Below are positions 1 through 8,672 of a DNA stretch of 64,000 bases, piece after piece (position 1 is the first letter of the stretch; each line of letters starts with the position of its first letter). Below the pieces are notes generated by a model. That model ran no database searches and was not told where the DNA came from. It saw nothing but the letters and a program-made list of their open reading frames with translations. The stretch spans positions 1-64,000 of the forward strand of contig JANXEA010000005.1 in the NCBI GenBank assembly GCA_025059045.1, given 5' to 3'. Both the position numbers and the translations under genes were made by a program. This stretch comes from Candidatus Bathyarchaeota archaeon. Lineage in GTDB: Archaea; Thermoproteota; Bathyarchaeia; Bathyarchaeales; DTEX01.

Positions 1-2
1 CA

Positions 3-1163
3 ATGATAATTGATCAAGAACGCAGATTTTCTATTTATGGCACAAGAGGGGTTGGGAAAACAACAGCAATGCAGGGCATACTTTTGGAAACGCTTCTGCA
101 ATCTCGAGATTTGAAGGTTCTGCCTATTTCAGTCACAGTTAAAGGCGCCAAAGCAGCTTCTAGCATAAAAGAGTTGGAAGATGCATTTTATAGATCCGTA
201 ATATTAGGAGTCTGGAACATATCACAGCTTAAAGAAAGAGAGAATAGAATAAAAGAAAATGCGCAAAAATACGCTCCCTGGATAGCTCGCAAAATTCTAG
301 AGGTATCGTCGATAATCTTTCCACCGCTCATATTAGCTTCCGACGTATGCGAGAAATGCCTAAAATGGCTTATTAACAGACTAAATAAACCTAACGTTGA
401 AGCGATTATCACCTCGAAGGATTTAGATATTAGGCATGTATCTGAAATGCTTCTTTCAAAACTAACAAAGGATGAAGGCATTCCCATATTCGCTATAGAT
501 GAACTGGATAAAATGAGCTCTGACATGTTACTTTCCGACTTTTTTGACGGAAACCAATCATGGTTTCAAGGCAAAAGAGGAATAATAACACTAACATATA
601 CATTTGGAGAATCAATGAAAGAGGCTACAACATCCTCGGTTCGAAGGTTATCCACGGTAGAAACTTATCCAGGAGTTACTAGATATGAAGATGTAGAAAA
701 AATAATACACTCTAGAGCTTTCATAGGAATATCACAAATTCAGAAACAAGAAAAAACTGCGACTGAAACAGTCCAAAAGATTCTACCTCCAGAGACCATA
801 AAGGCGCTGCTAAATGTCTCTGCTCCAAATACGTATTTGATGCTAGAAAGAACATATGAAGCAATTCAGGCAGCAATCGAGTCAAAATCGGAAATAGTTG
901 AACCAGAACACGTTTTCAAAGAGGAAAAAGAAATTGAAATCCCGACGAAACTCGAATATCAAATATTAAAAGAGCTAAGTAAAGGAAGACTCACACCAAA
1001 GGACATTGCAGAACGAATTGATAGGCCTCTACCATCCATAGTTCGCGCCCTCAAAGAAATGATGAACAAGAATTGGGTCGTAAGAGTAGGCGCAGGCAAA
1101 AGAGCTTATTATTCCTTAACCAATCGAGGAGAAACCGCGACAAGAAGACACGTCCATAATTAA
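3..1163 (+). CDS. P-loop ATPase with C-terminal winged helix (probably 5'-truncated by the window edge)
   Basis: The protein opens almost directly with a Walker A motif (GTRGVGKTT, residues 13-21) and has a Walker B-like FAIDELDK near residue 165. The last ~70 residues read as a winged-helix DNA-binding domain ending in YYSLTNRGE. This AAA/STAND-like layout resembles ATPases of archaeal plasmids and integrated elements. It is not clearly Orc1/Cdc6. The P-loop is so close to the N-terminus, and the ATG so close to base 1, that the true start is probably left of the window. It is A/T-richer than the genes to its right and is followed by a tRNA-like fragment, which fits an integrated element (inference). 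The substrate and partner are unknown. Confidence 0.6.
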   Translation: MIIDQERRFSIYGTRGVGKTTAMQGILLETLLQSRDLKVLPISVTVKGAKAASSIKELEDAFYRSVILGVWNISQLKERENRIKENAQKYAPWIARKILEVSSIIFPPLILASDVCEKCLKWLINRLNKPNVEAIITSKDLDIRHVSEMLLSKLTKDEGIPIFAIDELDKMSSDMLLSDFFDGNQSWFQGKRGIITLTYTFGESMKEATTSSVRRLSTVETYPGVTRYEDVEKIIHSRAFIGISQIQKQEKTATETVQKILPPETIKALLNVSAPNTYLMLERTYEAIQAAIESKSEIVEPEHVFKEEKEIEIPTKLEYQILKELSKGRLTPKDIAERIDRPLPSIVRALKEMMNKNWVVRVGAGKRAYYSLTNRGETATRRHVHN

Positions 1164-1318
1164 CACAAAAAACGTTAATAATATATAAACAACCACTAAA
1201 AATTAACAAAAAGTTATCCATTGGACTGCTCAATACTTCTTATAAATGCTCAACATAATTGAGCAAATAAAACAGAAAAAGAAGGGTTTGCGGGAGTTTT
1301 CGCCATGACTTAAAAGCC

Positions 1319-1338
1319 GTTCAAATCCCACCCCCGCA
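1319..1338 (+). repeat. tRNA 3'-end-like fragment, possible attachment site
   Basis: This stretch looks like a tRNA T-loop (TTCAAAT at 1320-1326), the 3' side of a T-stem and the 3' strand of an acceptor stem (CCCCGCA). The 5' side of the T-stem and any D or anticodon arm do not fit, so it is not a whole tRNA. A short complementary piece, TGCGGG (1289-1294), can pair with CCCGCA (1333-1338). Archaeal integrases often leave such 3' fragments at the far end of an element that entered a tRNA gene on the same strand, which would put the element to the left, around the ATPase gene. Confidence 0.35.
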
Positions 1339-1496
1339 CTTTTGAGTGCAAATGCGAGCTACTATTTGCTGAGTAAGAAGGTGATTAAACCATTCACTAT
1401 TAAGAGTATGCTAAGGCATGGTGTTGACTTAGTGGATTCAAGACAATTACTAATTTTTTAATAAAGCAAATCGGTCTAACGGAACAGATGAATCAC

Positions 1497-1557
1497 CCTT
1501 GGTAGCTGGGGAGCTTATCTTAGAATAATATGCCCAGCCATGGTCAAAATTTTTTTT
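1497..1557 (+). other. Stem-loop followed by a T8 tract in the 1164-1636 gene-free stretch
   Basis: GCTGGG (1505-1510) pairs with CCCAGC (1533-1538), and the stem can be extended outward by CCTTGG (1497-1502) against CCATGG-like bases (1538-1543) with one mismatch and a small bulge. Eight T residues follow at 1550-1557. A TATA-like stretch (taattttttaataaag) lies near 1455, so this could be a short noncoding RNA with its terminator or just a terminator. The rest of 1164-1636 holds a GCTCAA/TTGAGC inverted repeat (1248-1264), the tRNA-like fragment, a small GCACT/AGTGC hairpin (1336-1349) and no convincing ORF. Confidence 0.3.
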
Positions 1558-1636
1558 AAAAAAGGAGTTAAAGGATAAATTAATGTGCACCTTTAGGATA
1601 TCAAGTGTTTCTGTTAGGGTCTGCTGAAGTGATGAA

Positions 1637-2503
1637 ATGGTAAAAGGCTTGAGATTTACGGTTATTGTTGAGGATACCCTTAGTAAGAAGTTAAAGAGCT
1701 TTGAAAGTCTCAGGGTTGAGCATGGTTTATCGTTTTATTTAAAATTAACAAGCGGGGAAGGTAAAGATCATTGCATTATTGTGGACACTGGTCCTCCTTC
1801 AAGTATAGTTGTTCAGAATGCTGAGGTTCTGCATGTAGATCTTGGGAGGACGGATACTATAGTGTTGACACATGGCCATTATGATCACATAGGCGGGTTG
1901 CTATCTTTATTAAGACACATTAATAAAAGGATCCCAATTATTGCGCATCCCAGAATCTTTGAGCCCAAATTGGCGTATAAACCTTTCTTGACGAGTGTCG
2001 GCGCCCCATTCTCGAAGCATGATGTAGAAGCAGTTGGCGGCCTGCTTATCCTTTCACGTAACCCTATAGCCATATCGGAGGATGTTTTTTCAACAGGTGA
2101 GATTGAGAGGGTAACCGGTTATGAGGATGTGAAGGGATTTTGGACTGTAAGCCGTGAGAGGTTCATCGAAGACATGATGATCGACGAGCAGGCGTTAGTG
2201 ATCAAAGTGGATGGGAAGGGGCTTGTAATCATTTCGGGATGCAGCCATTCAGGGATCATTAACGCGATACACTATGCAAAAAAGATGATGAAGGTGGAGA
2301 AGATCTATGCTGTAGTCGGCGGCCTACACCTCTCCAATGCAAGTGAAGAAAGAATAAAAAAGACTATGGAAGATCTTAAGAAAATTGACCCAGAAATCCT
2401 TTATTTAGGCCACTGTACAGGTAAAAAGGCTGTTGAGACCTTGCGGGAAAGTTTCGGAGATAGATGTGAAACGCTTTTTACAGGCCTTTCAGTCAACCTC
2501 TAG
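1637..2503 (+). CDS. Metallo-beta-lactamase-fold hydrolase, COG1237 type
   Basis: The metal-binding motif THGHYDHIGG is at about residues 77-86. It is followed by a second histidine region GCSHSGIINAI (about 200) and GGLHLS (about 230), the layout of the COG1237 branch of the MBL superfamily. Members are often annotated as a dihydropterin/ribofuranosylaminobenzene phosphate synthase of methanopterin synthesis. That assignment is weak and I would not rely on it. At 288 residues the length is normal. An ATG at 1632 is out of frame with this one. The 3' end overlaps the convergent MobB-like gene by 11 bases. Confidence 0.85.
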   Translation: MVKGLRFTVIVEDTLSKKLKSFESLRVEHGLSFYLKLTSGEGKDHCIIVDTGPPSSIVVQNAEVLHVDLGRTDTIVLTHGHYDHIGGLLSLLRHINKRIPIIAHPRIFEPKLAYKPFLTSVGAPFSKHDVEAVGGLLILSRNPIAISEDVFSTGEIERVTGYEDVKGFWTVSRERFIEDMMIDEQALVIKVDGKGLVIISGCSHSGIINAIHYAKKMMKVEKIYAVVGGLHLSNASEERIKKTMEDLKKIDPEILYLGHCTGKKAVETLRESFGDRCETLFTGLSVNL

Positions 2504-3347
2504 GTTGTCGCTTCAAGATCTCGATAATCACATCTTCGTCTCCTCTGACGGTAATCCCTTTCAAGGCGGATAACATTCCTAGCACTGTTCTCCTGACAAA
2601 CTCTGAAACAAATGGCTGAAGTGGAACATCCTCTCCATTCACTTTTATTTTGACCTTCAAGGCTGGTCTGAGTCTGAGGTGTATGCATTCTTCAGCTGTT
2701 GCCCTTCCTTCGATTATGTCGACTGCTAGATCCTCGCAAGATGTTCTGCCGCATTTGCCACAATCCAGTCTTGGAAGTATATCTAGACACTGGTAAACCT
2801 TCGTCATTTTCTCAACAAACCAATGCGTTTTTTGGAGAATAGCGGCCAAATCCTTTTTTAAATTCATAACGTTTACATCCACGTCATATAATGAGCAGAA
2901 TGCGATTATCTCGCCTTTAGCCTTCTCTTTAAATTCGATGTAATCTTCTTTGCCCTTAACACAGATAATCTTCCCAATCTTCACATCGCCAATAACAAAC
3001 GATGAAAAACCCTCAAGCAAGAGTACCGAAGCTCCTTCTTCTGCAGAGTATCTACGCAAGGCCTCAATAACTGAAGAATCCAAAGGTTTTCTAATTCTGA
3101 CGGCTACCTCAACGTCTGAGGCGGCTGCCGCCAGTTGAGCGCCTGCCACCGTATATCTCCAAGTGTCCTTTCCTTCAGCGTCCATTGAGAAACCCTTCTC
3201 GTTCACATGCTTTGCACAGGCAACCTTGATGCCTCTGGAGACGAAACTGGACGTCAATGCCTCAATCACCAAAGTCTTCCCGGAGTTCTTGCGACCTATT
3301 ACCGCAACAACAGGGATTCTCCCAAGATTCAACAATATCCACTCCAA
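2493..3347 (-). CDS. mobB: MobB-like P-loop protein fused to a 4Fe-4S domain
   Basis: The N-terminal ~170 residues are MobB-like: Walker A GRKNSGKT (residues 18-25), CAKHVNEKGFSMDAEGKDTW and VLLLEGFSSF. MobB is a GTPase that assists attachment of guanine nucleotide to molybdopterin. The C-terminal part holds a CxxCxxxxC...C cluster motif (CGKCGRTSC, then EEC) of the small Fe-S domain found in RnfB and acetyl-CoA synthase subunits. The fusion suggests an Fe-S cluster coupled to molybdenum/tungsten cofactor handling (inference). No other cofactor gene lies in the window. It ends inside the convergent MBL gene and is followed upstream by a separate AIM24 gene on the same strand. Confidence 0.8.
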   Translation of the reverse strand: MEWILLNLGRIPVVAVIGRKNSGKTLVIEALTSSFVSRGIKVACAKHVNEKGFSMDAEGKDTWRYTVAGAQLAAAASDVEVAVRIRKPLDSSVIEALRRYSAEEGASVLLLEGFSSFVIGDVKIGKIICVKGKEDYIEFKEKAKGEIIAFCSLYDVDVNVMNLKKDLAAILQKTHWFVEKMTKVYQCLDILPRLDCGKCGRTSCEDLAVDIIEGRATAEECIHLRLRPALKVKIKVNGEDVPLQPFVSEFVRRTVLGMLSALKGITVRGDEDVIIEILKRQPRG

Positions 3348-3412
3348 TATTGTTGGAGCCGCAAAACCGCAATTAGGGTTACATAAGGGATTTCGGAAAT
3401 TACCAATCTCGG

Positions 3413-4252
3413 TTACCCAAGCCTAAGAGAGACTCCCGATCTTCCTCCTCTACTTGCCTCCGCGCGGACGAGTGGAGCAATATATCTCCAGAGCCAATGA
3501 ACAAATTCCTGCGGGTTCTTAGTTTGAATGTAAACTTCGCCTGGACCTGTGACCTCTGTTACCAGCCCTTCTCCTCCCAGAATCGTAGATTTTAGGCCGC
3601 CAAACATTCTAACCTTATATTGGCAGGTTGTGCTTAATGCGGCTAAATGGAAGTTATCGACAACTATGCTCTCTCCAGCCCTAAGTTCATGCATGTCTAT
3701 CGCTCCAAACGTGTTAATAAACAATAAACCCTGGCCCAATGTTTTGATCATGAAGAGGTTTTGTCCGAAAAGCCCCTTTGTGAAACCTTGCCACTGTGTG
3801 TCAAGCGTAACGCCCGGTGTCGAAGCGATATAAGCTGAACTCTGGACGATATAGCCCCTTTCCGGGCTCACCTTGAGACATGTGATGTCTCCAAGCGGTG
3901 CAGAGACAAAGCCAACTTTACCCTCTCCGCCGCGTGCTATATAATCATTTATGAAGAGGGTTTCGCCTCCGAGCAGCGACACTTTTATCGTGCCCCAGAC
4001 CCCAGACTCGGCTAACCTAGTTCTCGTCTTAACCTCAATGTTGCTGCTCATATAGGTCATGGAGCCTGCTTCAGCTGTAATAGAGCCTCCAGGTGGAAGA
4101 TGCACCTCCAACAGTGAATATGACGGTCTATACTTTATCTCGTACTCTATCGGTTTATGCGCGCCTTCAGCCGCATAGAGCTTAGCTCCACATTTTGGGC
4201 AGAACTTCGCCTCTTCGTCGACTTTGATCCCGCAATTTGGACAATTTGCCAA
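3413..4252 (-). CDS. AIM24 family protein with N-terminal zinc ribbon
   Basis: Residues 4-21 form a CPNC...CPKC zinc ribbon. The remainder is an AIM24/DUF124 (TIGR00266-like) beta-rich domain, recognisable by the opening ITAEAGSMTYMS and the glycine-rich LGGETLFINDYIARGGEG region. The family is widespread and biochemically undefined, so no reaction can be given. At 279 residues it is complete. It lies in a same-strand run with the nitroreductase upstream and MobB-like gene downstream, but gaps of about 65 bases give no strong evidence of an operon. Confidence 0.85.
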   Translation of the reverse strand: MANCPNCGIKVDEEAKFCPKCGAKLYAAEGAHKPIEYEIKYRPSYSLLEVHLPPGGSITAEAGSMTYMSSNIEVKTRTRLAESGVWGTIKVSLLGGETLFINDYIARGGEGKVGFVSAPLGDITCLKVSPERGYIVQSSAYIASTPGVTLDTQWQGFTKGLFGQNLFMIKTLGQGLLFINTFGAIDMHELRAGESIVVDNFHLAALSTTCQYKVRMFGGLKSTILGGEGLVTEVTGPGEVYIQTKNPQEFVHWLWRYIAPLVRAEASRGGRSGVSLRLG

Positions 4253-4317
4253 AAGATTCCACCTAAAGAATTACCCTTTAGCTAATAAGCATATATCCTT
4301 TATGAAGCAGGAGCTAA

Positions 4318-4839
4318 TTAAAACGTCTCATAATGCACTATCTCTTCGAGTGGACGCTTATATGGCGGCCGGGGAGTTTCAGCAGGATATCCTATTGGGA
4401 TCAGAGCGACTGGCCTCAAGCCATGAGGAACCTTCAAAACCTCCCTTACCTTATCCTCATTGAAAGCTCCAACCCAGCATGCTCCAAGCCCAGACGCCTC
4501 GGCCGCTAAAAGTATATTTTGTGTCGCGGCCGCCGTATCCTGCAAGCAGTAAAGCTCAGCTCCACGGATGCCATAGCCGCGCCTTGACCAGTCAACATTT
4601 GCGCATACAACAATCACTACTGGAGCCTCCTCTACGAAAGACTGTCCCAAAGCAGCTTCACATAATCTTCTCTTTATCTCAGGCCTTCTGACCACTATGA
4701 ACTCCCATGGCTGTATGTTCCCCGCGGAAGGCGCGCATCTTGCAGCCTCAATCAATTTCATTACGTCCTCCTCAGGCGGTATTTTTTCTGTGAAGGCGCG
4801 GATGCTCCGCCTCCGCTTTACTACATCGAAAAAATCCAT
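4318..4839 (-). CDS. Nitroreductase-family FMN oxidoreductase
   Basis: The N-terminal RRRSIRAFTEKIPPEE and APSAGNIQPWEFIVV segments are the FMN-binding signature of the nitroreductase fold, and GLGACWVGAF plus PVALIPIGYP complete the C-terminal half. At 173 residues it is one of the short archaeal forms, which act as dimers with NAD(P)H. The physiological substrate cannot be told from sequence. It begins with ATG at 4839 and is followed on the same strand by the AIM24 gene. Confidence 0.85.
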   Translation of the reverse strand: MDFFDVVKRRRSIRAFTEKIPPEEDVMKLIEAARCAPSAGNIQPWEFIVVRRPEIKRRLCEAALGQSFVEEAPVVIVVCANVDWSRRGYGIRGAELYCLQDTAAATQNILLAAEASGLGACWVGAFNEDKVREVLKVPHGLRPVALIPIGYPAETPRPPYKRPLEEIVHYETF

Positions 4840-4916
4840 CTCAGAAACCTCCTAGAATACTTCTTCAATATTCATATATCAAGATTTAAGTTTTTAATCA
4901 GGATACGAAATATTCA

Positions 4917-5756
4917 TCATAGCACTAAGTTTTTTGACTTTAAAGTTTTGATGTAGGCTTCTAGACCGCTTGCAAATCCCATTGCTTTGCCAACCTCCTT
5001 TGTAAATCCCCTTATCTTTGCCAGCGTCCGAACAGCCTTGTCTAGCCCTGAACTATACTGAAACGCTTTCTTAACCCTAAAGGCTGCGAATTCAGGAACC
5101 CCCATCTCAAGCGCCACCTGCCTTAACATATGCTTCCTTATACCATCATCCTTACCTAGGATCTTGCTCTTTATAGGCAACTCCTTCGCAAACTTGACAA
5201 AGTCCTCGAAAAGAAACGGGCAGACATATTTGACTCCGAAGAGATTTGAGACCTTCTCGATTTCTCGCATGTCTTCGTATGCCGTTTTCACGAGATTCTC
5301 CATTAGACGCTTAACGCTGAGCTCATCTCCAAAACTTTCTTTATAGATATTGTATCCGCAGAAAAGCTCATCTAACCCATTCGCAGAGGCGACGACTCTT
5401 ATTCCATGCCTTGAGGCAAGTCTGAAGACGAAATAGAAGCAGACGCTGTTCTCAATGCATGAGATCCTCTCGGTCTCGACAACACGTAGAGTATCCATCA
5501 AACCCTCTTCAAGGTCTTCCAGAGAAACTACTTCGTTAACTATCTTGAGACGCATTGCATTCGCTGTCTCCTCGGCTATTCTGATGTCACGATCATTTAT
5601 GAAGCCCACGGTTAGCGCGGTCACCGCCTTTCCCTCATCCTTGCAGACCTTTGCGAGTAGGGAGCTATCAACCCCACCGGAGAATGCGACGCCCAGATTG
5701 TCAGCATCAATAGATCTGACCGCTTCTCTAATATGCTTCTTTAATTCATCATTCAT
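4917..5756 (-). CDS. Stand-alone asparagine-synthase-like PP-loop ATP pyrophosphatase
   Basis: AFSGGVDSSLLAK is the PP-loop, and ANGLDELFCGY matches the second ATP/aspartate motif of asparagine synthase. There is no glutaminase domain, so the enzyme must take ammonia or another nucleophile. Short archaeal proteins of this type are annotated only as asparagine-synthase-related. The longest reading frame starts with TTG at 5813, next to the polB stop. An ATG at 5774 and one at 5756 are also in frame. I chose 5756 because homolog-like sequence (NDELKKHIREAVRS) starts there and GAGGT lies 11 bases before it. A TATA-like TTTATATAAG sits across the polB stop and could give it its own promoter. Confidence 0.75.
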   Translation of the reverse strand: MNDELKKHIREAVRSIDADNLGVAFSGGVDSSLLAKVCKDEGKAVTALTVGFINDRDIRIAEETANAMRLKIVNEVVSLEDLEEGLMDTLRVVETERISCIENSVCFYFVFRLASRHGIRVVASANGLDELFCGYNIYKESFGDELSVKRLMENLVKTAYEDMREIEKVSNLFGVKYVCPFLFEDFVKFAKELPIKSKILGKDDGIRKHMLRQVALEMGVPEFAAFRVKKAFQYSSGLDKAVRTLAKIRGFTKEVGKAMGFASGLEAYIKTLKSKNLVL

Positions 5757-5814
5757 CGTTAGAGAAGACCTCATAACAGATTGAACGGTTGGGCGGTTAC
5801 ATTCCCCCTGCAAC

Positions 5815-8517
5815 TTATATAAACTGCTCCAGCCTTGTTAATCCGATTATCTTTTCAAATTCCAAGCCTAGTGCATCGAGGACTTGATCGAATGTTGACT
5901 GCAGGTAAGCGACGTACTTGTCTACGTCGATCTCCCTGTCGGTTGCGAGCTCCACGGGCTTTACATAAGGCTCTTTGGTCACTTTCACAAATCTTATTAT
6001 ATCGCCTGCCTTGAGTTCGACTCCCCTATCCCTTAAAAGTCTAGCAGCTTTAACGTGCTGCGGCGTGGTCTTTGTATAGTATCTGGGCAACTTTCCAAGC
6101 ACAACCTCAAACGCCAACTCGTCAATGCTGTTCCATTCTCGGCGTTTAATCGTGTTATAGCAGTCTCTGATAATCTTTTCAATATCGTTCTTCGCTTCCT
6201 CAAAATCCCCAGGTGTCTTAACCTGGCTGAGCCTCTCCTCCATCTCGTCGAAAAACCTCTTAATCAAAACTGGTATATGGCGTTTCTTGCCAGTTAAACC
6301 CTTAACATCTACTGTTCCGTCTAAGAGGACGCCTAAATAATTCTTTTTCCGCGAGCTCAAAACAGCGTACCTGTAAGATTTGTCCACGTCGATCTCCATC
6401 CCGAGTGATTTTTCACACCATTCAGACAGCGCCTTAATCTGCTCCTGCGTAGGATTCTTCAGAAATATGCTGTCTGTGTCGCCGTATATCACTTGTATCC
6501 CAAGCTCTCGGGCCTTCTCTATCGTCTGGGTTATCACGTCCCTACCAATAGCCGCCGTAGCCTCCGCAACAGGTGGGCAATATAGATCGAATGTTTCAGC
6601 CCCGAAGACGCCGTAAGAAGCGTTAAGAATAACCTTTAATGCGCTTTGAGTCACGTCGTACCAGTTTCTCTGCGACTTTGGAAGCGATGGATCTTTAGCT
6701 TTTGGCTTATACCATTTTACTCTCAAGTCACGAAGTGATCCTATAAGGGCGCTCTCCAACGCTCTCTGCCTTCTACATATCCAATGTGGAGTCCCAGGCA
6801 CCTTATTCTCTCTGCATTCTTCATGCCCACAACGGATTGACTGATAGCCAAGATTGTAAACTTTGATTATGGATGGATATAGGCTCTGAAAGTCCATAAC
6901 TCTAACGTTAAAGTGCACTCCCGCTACTGGTTGAACAACGATGGCTCCCATGTACTTCTTTCCCTTAATGATTGCCTTCGTTGCAGTTGTCCCTTTAACC
7001 GCTATTATGTCCTCCTGATTTGGAATCAGCATACATTTCCTTCGATGCTCATACTGCATGAAACTCCTTATCCACCTTGAGACACCTTGGCGGCTCACAT
7101 CCTCCATAGGCATTCTGCTTATCCTAGTCAATATGAGAATCAACTTCATGACGAGGTCGTCATTATAGGAGGTCAGCTCATACGTTATCAGTGCATCATT
7201 GAAGCAGTATTCCGCAAGCTCCTTATAGCTTAGATCAGCCACGGGTCTTGATATCTCGATCTTTCTTTTTCCCAGTATTGCTTTAGAGATTTCGTCAAGT
7301 GTGACGTTACGGTACTTCTGCCCGAACGCGTAAACCTGAATCGACCTGTTGAAGAAGAACTTGTAAAGGTCGATGTGAACCCCTCGGCGAAGTAGATATA
7401 CCTCCCTCCCAGGCTCTATGGGAACCTCGCTTCGCTTAAAACCTAACTTCTGGGCTCTATGGTAAAGGTATTTTAGGTCGAAATCATCTCCGTTAAAGGT
7501 TATGACGAAGGGATATTCCGCAAGAACTTTAAAGATGGCAGACAGCAGATCCTTTTCTGTATCGTAAAATTCAACACTTACATCGTGGAGTATGCCGAGC
7601 TGATAATCATCAATTTTCTTGTCTTCACGCTTAAGAAGAAAAACCCTTCTCTCATCGTCTGAGCTGACAGTAGAAGCGCAGATTACTGGGTAATCTGCAA
7701 CGTCGGCATCTGGTACACGTGTAGCCACGGGTGAGAAGACCTCAATATCGATGGCGATACGTCTCATCTCTGGCGCCGGATATTCCAGAAGCCTAACCCA
7801 AGACCTTAGATAGGGAAAGAGATCTTTCGGTTCATCATTGAAATTGTTCCTGAGAATCTCATCCACAGTCTTTTCCGCTTCCTCATATAGGACTGGAACC
7901 AGGTTTCCATCCTCAATCCTATATATCATGCCTGGAGAAAGATCTAAATCAAATATGTAACATTGATAGTATTTTATCGCTGCCTCCCAAACTTTCGGCT
8001 GCTTCGAATCCCCAAATATCTTCACATATTCCTCTGGCACTATGTCCCTGATGCATCCTGAGGCGCGGCCACCGATGGCCAAGGGATCTTTAGCAACAAT
8101 CTTGGTCACTGTTACCCTTCTATCTAAAAGAGCATCATATTTTTCAACAGTCTCAAGGCGGTCGAATCCCGGATGGCTGATCAGCCGATCCATCTTTTGC
8201 AGCTCTTCAGGAGATACATTCGTAAAACAGTATGGCTGATGCCCAGTATTGTCGTACCAGAGATAAATCTGCTTAGAGTTCGGTTCATACAGCTTAAGAC
8301 ATGCAGCCTTTTTCTCCCCATCATATGTTACGGATACAAGGTATGAGGGGGCAAGGTTCTTTGGACACTCATCTCCAGCCAGTACGTCCCCCTTTCCTTG
8401 TGACAGGTTTTTTTGATTAATCTTCTCTCCTGAATCCGAAAATGATGATTTCACCTTGTCCTTTTCACGTTCTTTTTCGGGAAACTCTAAATATTCGTCA
8501 AGACGCCCTAGTACCAT
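5815..8517 (-). CDS. polB: DNA polymerase, family B (replicative/repair)
   Basis: All exonuclease and polymerase motifs are in order: ExoI DIEVF (257-261), ExoII FNGDDFDLKYL (341-351), ExoIII YCFNDALITYEL (437-448), motif A DFQSLYPSI (542-550), motif B KVILNASYG (628-636) and motif C YGDTDSI (678-684) with both catalytic aspartates. The proofreading and polymerase sites are thus intact. Cysteines at about 563, 568 and 581 form the usual metal-binding insert near motif A. At 900 residues it is somewhat long, with an extra hydrophilic stretch in the first ~55 residues. It is divergent from the VTT membrane gene. Confidence 0.97.
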   Translation of the reverse strand: MVLGRLDEYLEFPEKEREKDKVKSSFSDSGEKINQKNLSQGKGDVLAGDECPKNLAPSYLVSVTYDGEKKAACLKLYEPNSKQIYLWYDNTGHQPYCFTNVSPEELQKMDRLISHPGFDRLETVEKYDALLDRRVTVTKIVAKDPLAIGGRASGCIRDIVPEEYVKIFGDSKQPKVWEAAIKYYQCYIFDLDLSPGMIYRIEDGNLVPVLYEEAEKTVDEILRNNFNDEPKDLFPYLRSWVRLLEYPAPEMRRIAIDIEVFSPVATRVPDADVADYPVICASTVSSDDERRVFLLKREDKKIDDYQLGILHDVSVEFYDTEKDLLSAIFKVLAEYPFVITFNGDDFDLKYLYHRAQKLGFKRSEVPIEPGREVYLLRRGVHIDLYKFFFNRSIQVYAFGQKYRNVTLDEISKAILGKRKIEISRPVADLSYKELAEYCFNDALITYELTSYNDDLVMKLILILTRISRMPMEDVSRQGVSRWIRSFMQYEHRRKCMLIPNQEDIIAVKGTTATKAIIKGKKYMGAIVVQPVAGVHFNVRVMDFQSLYPSIIKVYNLGYQSIRCGHEECRENKVPGTPHWICRRQRALESALIGSLRDLRVKWYKPKAKDPSLPKSQRNWYDVTQSALKVILNASYGVFGAETFDLYCPPVAEATAAIGRDVITQTIEKARELGIQVIYGDTDSIFLKNPTQEQIKALSEWCEKSLGMEIDVDKSYRYAVLSSRKKNYLGVLLDGTVDVKGLTGKKRHIPVLIKRFFDEMEERLSQVKTPGDFEEAKNDIEKIIRDCYNTIKRREWNSIDELAFEVVLGKLPRYYTKTTPQHVKAARLLRDRGVELKAGDIIRFVKVTKEPYVKPVELATDREIDVDKYVAYLQSTFDQVLDALGLEFEKIIGLTRLEQFI

Positions 8518-8672
8518 CTTACCAGATCCGTCATATTAATAGAGCAGAAATAGATTTAAGGCTTCCAGTTAGATATTTTAGGGTTGTCCCTCCTTTATTA
8601 GGGACGTATTCAAACATGCATGGAAGGTCTATATTGCATCCCATTTGGAGCGCCCAAGGGACACTAAATTTG

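Noticed and set aside
1289-1338. Complete tRNA-Leu gene
   Set aside because: Only the T-loop and 3' acceptor strand fit; the T-stem 5' side, D-arm and anticodon arm are missing.
8442-8672. N-terminal extension of the VTT membrane protein into polB
   Set aside because: It lies opposite the coding start of polB and gives no recognisable sequence. The membrane domain begins at 8673.
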